NCBI GenBank assembly: GCA_001051155.2
Contig: JYIP02000014.1
Coordinates: 405,182 to 469,181, forward strand
DNA length: 64,000 bases
Reading direction: 5' to 3'
Source of the DNA: Chrysoporthe austroafricana
Taxonomy: Eukaryota > Ascomycota > Sordariomycetes > Diaporthales > Cryphonectriaceae
Shown here: positions 55,960-64,000 of the stretch, piece after piece
Numbering within the stretch: the stretch's first letter is position 1
Layout: the number at the start of each line of letters is the position of its first letter
The notes under the pieces: model-generated
What the model was told of the DNA's origin: nothing
The model's database searches: none
Seen by the model: only the letters and a program-made list of their open reading frames with translations
Position numbers and translations under genes: made by a program

Positions 55960-58853
55960 TCAAGCAGTCGCCGACACGGCCTGCGACCCCAGCCTGGTCT
56001 TCTTGACCTTGGCCTTCTGCGTCGTCTTGGCCTTGTCGTCCACGGCTGGCGAGAAGTCCTTCCACTTGCGCCAGCCGTCGAAGTCGATGAGCGCCTGCAT
56101 GCATCCCCACTCCATGACCTTTCGCTCGAGCCAGACGAAGTTCACGGGCTATTGGTCACGTCAGTCTCACGCACGACAGCACGGATTTTCACACATAGAG
56201 AGATGGGGGCAGGGGAGGGTGGGGAGCTCACCTTTGTCAAGAAGTCGTTACACCCGGCCGCGAGCGCCTCGTGTCGGTCGCTCTGCAGCGAGGAGGCCGT
56301 GAGCGCCACGATGATCACGGGGCTCTTGAACAGGTCCATGTTCTCCAGCCTGTCCTTCTCGTCCGGCTCGCCCTTGAGCTCCTCGGGGGCGGTGGACGCG
56401 GCGGAGCTGAAGACGCCGATGGAGTTGACCCGCTCCAGCCGGCGGATCTCGCGCGTCGCGTCCAGGCCGCTCATGACGGGGAGCTGGATGTCCATGAGCA
56501 CGAGGTGGAACCCGCCGTCGCGCCACTTGGTGACGGCGTCCCGGCCGTTCATGGCGGTGCTCCAGCGGACCTTGAGCCGCTTGACGAAGGCCTCGAGCAG
56601 CTTGAGGTTGATGATGTTGTCCTCGACGATGAGCACGTTGATCGGCGGGACGTTGCCGTTGAGCATCCCCTTGGGCAGGGACGGGTGCTCCGCGATCTTC
56701 TTCTTCTTGGGCTTGGCGGAGGGCCTGGGGCTCGACACCCGCGGCGGGGGCGTGGCGATGCGCTGCGGCACGGGGCCGGCCCCCTCGCCCGCCGCGGGCG
56801 GCGTCGGCAGCGGGGGCGGCTGGGGCCCGCCGGCGGCCTGCGACTGGTCTGATGCTTCCGAGTGAGTCCGTGAGCGCGTCCTTCCGTGCGGGTGGGTGAT
56901 GGGCTGCGTACCGTGCGGGGCTGCCGCGACCGCGGCCGCGGCGATCGAGCCCTGGTGCGTGCCGCCCGTGGCGAGGTTGATCAGCGTCGGGGACGAGGTG
57001 TGCTGCCTCCCCAGGCGCGGCCGCTCCGGCCGCTCCCTGTAGTTGCGGGCGCGCGAGTGGCCCGGGGAGGGGATCTGGGGCACCTGTCCGGTGGCGAGCA
57101 CGGAGATGGCGTGGGGGTGCGACGGGCCGTTGGGCGGTGCGGTGACGGTCACGGGGAGGGCGGACAGGGCGCCGGGCCCGAAGTAGTCGTTCGCCGTCTC
57201 GGGCGGGCGCGGGTCGTCCACGTAGTACTGTATGTGAGGCGCGTGCGGCGGGCCGGCGCGCGGGGAGGCCCGGGGCGTCCGCCGCAGCGGCACGTCTATG
57301 ATGAGGGCGTCGTCGATGGTCTGCCCGCTGGGGAAATAGGCATCGAGGGTCCTGGCCATGGGCTCCTCGGGCCCGAGCAGGCGCTCCTGCTGGTTACCAC
57401 CGGGCCGGATGCGGAGGGTGAGGTCCGGCGAGTCGAACTGGCGCCCGAGGGAGTTGGCATATTTCCGCAAGATCATATCCCGCACGTCGTCCACCACGTC
57501 GTCCTCGTTGATGGTGACCAACGTGGCCGAGGCGCCTGGCCTCTTGACCCAGATCTTCCGCGTGACCATGTTGCCGCTGATGGGGAGGAGCTGCTCGGGG
57601 TTCAGGCTGCCGGGCTCCTCGGTCTGGGAGCCGCGGAGCAGGGTCTGGATGAGGGTCGACTGTCGGCTGGAGAGGAGGGACTGTCGGCGCAGGGGCGGCA
57701 GTGGGCGGGCGGGCGAGGGGGCTGCCGCGGCGGAGGGGGCTGTCGCTGTCGCTGTCGCTGTCGCCGCGCCTGCGGTCGTCGAGTAGCGGCCGAGGGGCGA
57801 GGAGGGGGCGGCAGCGCTCACCGTGCTGTGGACGGCGCTGGGCGAGAGGCTGGCAGCCGAGGGCGGGCCAAACGAGGCTGTAGGAAGGGGGATGTGCAGT
57901 GGGCGGCTGGCCGCCAGCGCGCCCAGCCGTGGGGTGCGAGGGCGTGCGGACTCTGAAGGTGCTGGGCCGTGCTGCTGCTGCTGCTGCTGCTGCTGCTTCT
58001 TGGGTGAGGGGGGCGCGGTCGCGGTCGCGGTCGTAGACGGGGTGGGAGGCGCGACAGCGGCGGGCGTTGGGGGTTGTTGGTGTTGGTGTGGGTGTGGAGG
58101 TGGATGTAGATGTGGATGCTGAGGCGGAGCCTGAGACAGGTCCATGTCTGGGGGGGAGGGCTGCTCGTTGATGCTGGAGAGTTTGCGCGAGGACGACGGA
58201 GGGTGCAGATCGTTGCCGCAGAGGTCGCTAGCCCTGGGCGGTTCTGAGGCAGCCGGGGTGCTGCCTGGGGACGAGCTCGGCGGTGTCGGGGGCGCTGGGG
58301 GCGCTGGGGGCGCTGGGGCCTTAGCAGTTGTAGCGGTGGCCCTAGCAGCTGTAGGTGTAACGGTAGCGGGTGCTGGCGCTGGCGCTGGCGGGTGGTCGTC
58401 GGCACCACCTGCAGTGGCCTGATGATGGCAACCGAGAGCCTCGGCGGTCGAGGGGGTGTCGGCGCCCAGGGCCTCCTCGTGCGGTGCTTGTCCGTGGGAC
58501 ACATCAGGGCTGTCGGGTGCTCCCTCGCCTCCCCCTGCTGGGCCCTGGCCAGCCGCTCCTCCGCCGCCGCCGGGCTGCGGATCAGAGGGGCCGTCAGACG
58601 AGACGGTCCCCGAGGTGTGGGAGCCGCCCGCCCGCGACGACCTCGCGTCGCCGTCGCCGTCGCCGTCGCTCTCGCCGTCGCCCACGTGGTCGGCGGCGTC
58701 GTGGCCGTGGTCGGAGGCCGCGCGGTGCACGCTGCTGCCGTGGCTGCCGGAGGACGACCTCATGCTGGACCTGCTGAGCAGCGAGGGGATGCGGGGGTTC
58801 GCCGAGTGCCGCCTCTTGAACTTGGCCCGGATCTTGGCCGCGAGCTCGGCCAT
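55960..58853 (-). CDS. SSK1: Response regulator of the HOG osmostress pathway
   Basis: Exons 58853-56232 and 56148-55960, 936 residues. I used the ATG at 58853 (MAELAAKIRAKFKRRHS); the frame extends to a GTG at 58892. The first 600 residues are low-complexity, including an eight-Gln tract (CAG/CTG repeat near 57970). The receiver domain begins NVLIVEDNIINLKLLEAFVK; the phospho-acceptor Asp is in LMDIQLPVMSG (about residue 788), the conserved Thr in VALTASS, and the Lys in FLTK. The 83-nt intron falls exactly between this Lys and the following Pro-Val. The receiver is interrupted by a Ser/Glu-rich loop (FSSAASTAPEELKGEPDEK), as in Ssk1. Unphosphorylated Ssk1 activates the Ssk2/22 MAP3K in the cytoplasm. 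Confidence 0.93.
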
Positions 58854-61185
58854 GCCGGTCGACGTCGTGCTGGCCCAGGCGAGCACAGGCACGGGACGGT
58901 CGGTCGGGGGGCTTGACTCTCTTCGTCGCTCTCAGTATCCAGGTGCTGCTATGCCATGAGCGCCGAGGCGATAGGCGAGACCTGGGGGGTTGGAAGAGAA
59001 CTGGGGACGCTCCGGGCAGGGTCGGTCGGTATAAGTCCCGCCCGCCCGTACCACGGTCGACCTGGGGACGACAGGATACGACAGATAAAGGATATGGCGG
59101 GCCTGGCAGGACAGGCCCAATCGCTGGGCGCCACCCCAGAGACAGGGAGGGAGAGAGGGCGAGAGGGAGAGAGAGACGCGTAAGGTTCCAAGACAGCAAG
59201 CAGGGCAGACTGCCGCCGGAGATGCAGCGCGCCTGGCCCAATCCCAAGCCGGAGACACGCCTCTGCTGCTGTCCCAGATGGCGCGCCGTGCCGACAACCT
59301 CTCTCTTCTACTCATTTCTCAAGGGCTGGAATGCATGCCTGCATGCACGCATGCATGCATAGACGCCACACTGCGGAGCCTTGGGTAGCCACGCTGGGCC
59401 TGTGACAGGGGCTCCCACCGCCTGGGGCCCGTGGTCTGGCATTGGCTCTCCTTTCTGATTTTCTGCCGCGATCGAGATCTAGGCCTCGCATCGCCAAACA
59501 TTAACAAAACATGCCACCTCTAGACCGGAACATCCTCGCCGCCCGAAACGAGGACGGGCCCTGGAAAGCGCCCTCCCTCAGGGTCTACCGGGCCTGTTTC
59601 TCTTTCACCTCGGTCCGGATCAGGCCCTCACTCCGTAATGAAGAGGGGTGGGCCTGGCATCATCCCCTCCCGGCCTCGTTCTAGACACGGAGAGAGAAAA
59701 AAGGTTGCGGCCCGGAAGACAGCTGCTACCAGTTGCTGTCGAAGCCTTCGTGGCTCCTCAGGCGGGAACCCTGCTAGGCCGAAGAGGGGAGCTATACATC
59801 CGGACTAGGCTCAAGGAGGCCATCGTGTCAGGCCCAAGAAGGGATCTCTCCAGAGCTGCACACTCCCAGAGAATGTCACGTAACGTGTCTCACGCCCATC
59901 AAGCCTGAGACCCCCAGAACCTGTTCTCTGTGTTGACGGCTGCCCGGATAGGAGCAACGAGGACCAGCCGTGGACCTGTGTGCTGGCACCATGCAGCTAG
60001 TAGCCAGTAGCTAGTAGCCAGTAGCCAGTAGCCAGTAGCCAGCAGCCAGGCGCCAATAAGGGAGGTACCCATACCAATATCAGCCCTCCATGCGTCTGGC
60101 CTGAAAGGGGAGCAATGCTATGGCTGACCAAGATCCTGCAGCTCAGGCCCCTGGAGGCCCAGGATCACCGTGGAGTTGCAGGAGGTAGCATGTCTTAAAA
60201 GGAGGGAACTGATCACGTCCGACTGCAGCACCTGGCCTACAGGAGGGCCAGAGCAGAGCAGTGAACAGGGTGAGCAAGGTAGGCTCCTGAGACAGGCTGC
60301 ATAGGCCAAGGTGCCACTGTCGTCGACAGCAGGGGGCGAAGAGGGGAGGGGGGGAGCTTGGGTCTGGAGATCAGGAGAGCAAAGAGTCAGCCTCTAGGAT
60401 GGTTACAAGAAATGGACAGGAGGTGGGGCAGGAAGGGGGAAGGGGGAAGGGGGGAGGAGAGGGATATGCAGAAGTTGGTGGGTGTCTGCCAGGGATGCCC
60501 TGCTGGCCAGGGGCAAGGCTGCAGCCTGGCAGTGCCTGGCCTCCAGAAGGATGAGGTACGATTGGCGAGATACAGGGATGGGGAGGGGCTTGCGGGGAGG
60601 ACGGGCCGTGCCGAGATCGTCACCAGAAAGTAACGTCTCCCTCCCACAGGAGAGCTTCTCGTGGTTGACTCACCTCTCCACTGGTGTCTGCACCCCTTCA
60701 CGTCTGAAGCCCTGCCTGTCGATGGGCGAATGGGCAGCTGCTGGACGAGACTTGAGGGCAGCACGAGAATGACAGGCCCAGTGGGGTGGAAGGAGGGCGG
60801 TGGGTGAACGGAGCAGGACCGTGAAGCAGAGCAGAGCAGTGACAAAACGTGAAGTGGAAGGCAGCAAGTCCTAGAATCACCTGCTCCGTGCGCCCAGGGC
60901 TACCGATCCAAATCTACGACCAGTTGGATCTTGAGCCGTATTTCTTCGCTCCTGGGTGCACTAATCACGACGCACTAGACTTCGCATCCAGGGAACTGCC
61001 ACGCCGTATGTGTCTGCGCCCTTTGACCGAGATCCTATCCCCTAACAACGGCAGACAGACAGACAGCGACTATGGCTTACCGTGCCCCCCCCCCACCCGA
61101 AGTCTCTCATTGAGCCTTTGTATAAGGCTAGCCGGATCCCCCTCCGGGATATCTATCATGTCCTGGTTCTCCATAGCTGATGCAG
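58854..61185. other. Intergenic, with heptamer minisatellite
   Basis: SSK1 promoter region, with a GAGAG-rich tract (59148-59175), a GCATGC-rich alternating stretch at 59332-59358 and the heptamer repeat at 59995-60049. Frames at 60849-61180 could hold 5' exons of the next gene; I could not resolve them. Confidence 0.45.
59995..60049. repeat. 7-bp tandem repeat (AGCCAGT), about eight units
   Basis: Head-to-tail AGCCAGT units, the first and third being AGCTAGT and the last two AGCCAGC/AGCCAG. Confidence 0.92.
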
Positions 61186-62656
61186 CCGTCGCCATTACGA
61201 GGAGGGAGAACCCCAGAGAGACGAGGTTGAGGAGGTTGCGGTCCCTGTCAGCCCTGGTGACCACAAGTTGCTGTTTCAGCTGCTCTACTGCAGCCCGCAG
61301 ATTCAGGACAAAGAGAACTGGGAGCAGTCTGGTAGGTGGATCATCCTTCATGCGTCTTGTCTTCCTCCCCCTCCCCCTTGCCTCTCATCCCATCTCATCA
61401 TATCCTCTTTGGATACCCCGTCCAACGCCTTTACGTTCAGCTTGAATCCTCTCAGGTTATCGCTACTTTGCTTCCTCTACTCGTCTACCTAGACCCCTTC
61501 TAATTATAACCTTATATTAGCTCGCCTGAAGCGCTCTGCTATCGCCCACCGCCTGGCCAGACAGCTCGCACGCGCCGGCCTTGATCTCACCTACGATCCA
61601 CTCCTCCAGTACCTCATCATGACGAAGTACACCGTCCTCGTCAGAGTGCTGGCCTCCATGACCACCGCCTATCTCTGTGGTGCGGTCAAGAGCTCCCTGA
61701 TGAGCGTGGCCGCTGATAAGAACCTCCCCGCAGAAGTCCGCAACAAGGCCACTCGGCACCAGCAGCACTGCCAGTTCCGCTCTCTCAACGACCGGAAGGC
61801 GCCAAGTTTGCCCAGCGAGTTCCACGGGGCCGTCACCGGCATGAAGGGCGGCGTCGCGTACCTCGCTGTCCTCGTCCACTTCAGCACGGAACGCGACAAC
61901 GCGCACGTGGCCGGCATGTTCCGTCGTCATCCTGGCCTGACCGTGCTCCGGATCAAGCTCACCTACCAGAACGCCGGCCAGCGCGCGCGCAGCATCAATG
62001 ATCGCAAGCCTCCCTACAAGATATCATACGACGTCGTGACCGGCCTGCAGCACCCGGGCACCCTGGAGTTTGCCGCCCTCGAGCAGCCCATCGATCTCCT
62101 CGGTGACCAGCGGTCCGCCACCACTGGCGAGGTCGCGATCAGGATTCCCATCCACATCCTGTTCCCCGACCTCGACACCCCTGGACTCACGAGCGAGGAC
62201 CACTCCGTCAAGCTTCTTCGCCAGTGCCTCAACCACACGCTGCGTACCTCCGCCTGCATGCAGGACATGCAGGACCGAGGCCTGGCCACCTCTGGCTGGA
62301 GCCAGTCTTTTCTCTCTCACGCCAACTCCCTGCACCCCGACTCCTGGGCCCGGCCCTCTCTGCCCACCTGGCCGGACCTGAAGGACTGTTGCAAGCCATC
62401 GATCGCCCGGGACAACTCCTCTTCCGAGCACATCGGATCCGCCACCGGTATGGCTACCAGTCGTGATGCTACTAGTCGCCTTCCTACCAAGTACGGCAGA
62501 CACTTCTCCACTGCTGCAGCCGCGCCCTTCACCAAGGCCGCGATCCCGACTCCCGTGCTCACACGCGGCCGAGCCCGCGGCCCCCAAGGCGGTGTTGGAA
62601 AGGCTCTCTTGGTGGGAGGTGGCCTCCTCGCCGCCTCGATCTTGGGCGGTGTCTGA
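61186..62656 (+). CDS. Unassigned multi-exon protein, 5' end unresolved
   Basis: Exons 61186-61331 and 61521-62656 share one frame across a 189-nt intron (GTAGGT donor, CTAAT branch, TTAG acceptor). The first exon (RHYEEGEPQRDEVEEVAVP, then HKLLFQLLYCSPQIQDKENWEQS) has no ATG, so at least one 5' exon is missing; exon 2 alone can start at the ATG at 61619 (345 residues). Visible parts: a basic helix (SAIAHRLARQLARAGLDLTY), a hydrophobic stretch (YTVLVRVLASMTTAYLCGAV), a globular-looking middle (VAYLAVLVHFSTERDNAHVAG; GTLEFAALEQPIDLLGD) and a C-terminal Gly/Ala-rich hydrophobic end (GKALLVGGGLLAASILGGV) that could be a tail anchor. No family recognised. Confidence 0.6.
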
Positions 62657-63239
62657 TCTCGTGTCTGGCGGCAGCGGCCGGACGGTTCGTTTTTTCCTTT
62701 CTTTCTTTTTGTTTTTTTTTTCTTTTTTCTGCGATCTGAACAGGTCACACTACAGCTCTGGGATGGCATGTAATTTGTGAAAGTTGAGCGGGTGGGAGAA
62801 GGGCTGCGGTGGACGCAGATGACCGTGCTCACCGAGAAGGGGTGTTCTTAGGCGGTCTGGACGATCTCGGGATCTGACTTGCTTTCCTGTTGTATGTATG
62901 GCGTTAACTGAAACGGAAAATAGACTGGCGTGAGGTGCTCACTCGGGTTCCGGTAGCCGGACGAAGCGATGACTCTGAAGGATGTAATTCGGGGAGCAGT
63001 GGATGATGGAAAGCGGACTGGCACCCCCTGGACTGCGGTCCGTCCTGAGCGGGAATGCCAATGGTGCGGCGTAGTAATTATGAGAACTCGGTTCTGATTT
63101 TCTACATTTCTGCTTTCCAGATGTGACTTGCCCGTGCATATTCTTCCGTCGAGCGACTTCCCGTTCATGTGAAACATTTCCAGAAAGCGTGCGTGCCTGA
63201 CTCTCTTCCCTGCAGTAACTACTATCCTGATCCAGCTCC
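62657..63239. other. Intergenic between convergent genes
   Basis: Contains a T-rich run at 62694-62727, probably in the 3' UTR of the upstream gene. No coding exon. Confidence 0.5.
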
Positions 63240-63806
63240 TCATTTAAGGGAGCTGAGGACTCCCTCTCGGTTCGTGATAGAGAGAAAGGCTTTAGCCATA
63301 GCGTTGCAAGTCTTCCGACTCAGATCTTTAGGGCTGTAATTATGGTCGCCATCGTCGTCTGCAGTCTTCACGTCGTAATAGCCGTAAGAAGCCATGCAGT
63401 TACGGATCAGACCGCGGACTTCTTCATAATTACAGTCTAAGTCGAGAAGTCGCCGTCGTGGCTGCCGAACTTGGCTGGCCTGTGTCGCCATTTTCGGGCC
63501 TCGACAGCGAGCGATGCTATCTCTGCCAGCCCAAGGCCCCCCAATCAATTTATACTTGAGGCCTGTCGCCCCCACGACAGCCGGCGTCGCCATGAAGATT
63601 TCATCGAACGCTTCACGCGGCGAGAAGCCGCGACGCGGATTGCGAAACGACCAGAAATCTTGACGGCTACGCAACATGCAGCCCTTTGCGAGCAGCTCAA
63701 GGCCATTCACTTCCTCGAACTTGAATATACCGACAATACTAAGATTAATATCGCTGGCATGCTGCGAAAATGGAAGACGTAAACAAGCGCTCCTCTCCCG
63801 TTCCAT
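63240..63806 (-). CDS. Hypothetical protein, 188 residues
   Basis: An ATG-started single-exon frame. The N-terminal half (INLSIVGIFKFEEVNGLELLAK) reads like a globular start. The C-terminal half has LLDLDCNYEEVRGLIRNCMA, SYGYYDVKTADDDGDHNY and KTCNAMAKAFLSITNREG, with evenly mixed residues suggesting real protein. A plus-strand frame covers 63471-63782 but is poorer. No signal peptide, no family recognised. It may have more exons beyond the window edge. Confidence 0.42.
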   Translation of the reverse strand: MERERSACLRLPFSQHASDINLSIVGIFKFEEVNGLELLAKGCMLRSRQDFWSFRNPRRGFSPREAFDEIFMATPAVVGATGLKYKLIGGPWAGRDSIARCRGPKMATQASQVRQPRRRLLDLDCNYEEVRGLIRNCMASYGYYDVKTADDDGDHNYSPKDLSRKTCNAMAKAFLSITNREGVLSSLK

Positions 63807-64000
63807 TCGGAGTGTCGCTAACGAGAGTGGAGATACTGCGAATCCGATAGGCTGACGGGCTTTTGGCGAGGGGTAATAAAGAATGCAGACCGAGCTATGG
63901 TGATGGATTTCCTCTTCGATTTGTGCGAAAAATACAGGATCAAGTCATAGAGCACATCATGGGAGTATTTTCGCCAGTACAAGCAGCTGTATGCCAGCGT
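63807..64000. other. Right edge, no gene seen
   Basis: Short upstream sequence of the last gene; nothing recognisable. Confidence 0.4.

Noticed and set aside
56886..57956. 356-codon plus-strand frame
   Set aside because: Gly/Arg/Val-rich shadow of SSK1.
61070..61351. 93-codon minus-strand frame with a hydrophobic stretch
   Set aside because: Overlaps the plus-strand exon 61186-61331, whose splice phase joins a 378-codon coding exon; the plus strand explains the sequence better.

Overview
The window is nuclear DNA of a filamentous ascomycete (Pezizomycotina, probably Sordariomycetes). The evidence is single genes interrupted by short GT-AG introns (about 47-190 nt, many with CTAAC/CTGAC branch points), GC-rich exons, a Zn(II)2Cys6 regulator, a DUF6594 membrane protein, PAN3, SSK1, SEC2, SHB17 and TAD2, and an intron-bearing tRNA-Ile(AAU). 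There are no operons; genes lie on both strands. All exon boundaries were worked out by hand from splice signals and reading phase.

Layout. 1-108: last exon of a gene running in from the left. 109-4450: no intact gene; a 25-bp minisatellite, a five-copy degenerate repeat and retroelement-LTR-like fragments. 4454-7442: Zn2Cys6 transcription factor with five exons. 7.4-14.1 kb: an accessory, partly AT-rich stretch with a tRNA-Ile 3'-exon fragment, a dimeric-barrel-like protein, a secreted M35-like metalloprotease homologue, a broken lipocalin-type Diels-Alderase-like gene and an intact intron-containing tRNA-Ile. 15.5-17.8 kb: a secreted cyanovirin-N-domain protein and a small conserved hydrophilic protein. 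19.2-26.5 kb: TAD2, a DUF6594 protein and a two-domain GFA/CENP-V protein. 27.1-33.5 kb: a Rex-type RNA exonuclease divergent from a dynamin-like GTPase, then a lysine-rich protein. 34.9-48 kb: housekeeping block with PAN3, a FAF2/UBXD8-like UBX protein, SHB17, two small proteins (one probably mitochondrial) and SEC2. 47.8-55.9 kb: gene-poor, first GC-rich and then AT-rich, with gene relics. 55.96-58.85 kb: SSK1. 58.9-64 kb: a heptamer repeat and two unassigned proteins.

Functionally the core genes are unlinked housekeeping functions: tRNA wobble editing (TAD2), mRNA deadenylation (PAN3), RNA 3' trimming (Rex), ERAD (UBX), riboneogenesis (SHB17), exocytosis (SEC2) and HOG-pathway stress signalling (SSK1). 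The accessory block at 9.5-13.5 kb has the look of a decayed secreted/secondary-metabolism island. I found no clearly new multi-gene system. The best candidates for something undescribed are the exact 3'-exon tRNA fragment, the M35-like protein without the expected third zinc ligand, the N-terminally extended TAD2, and the unassigned multi-exon protein at 61.2-62.7 kb.
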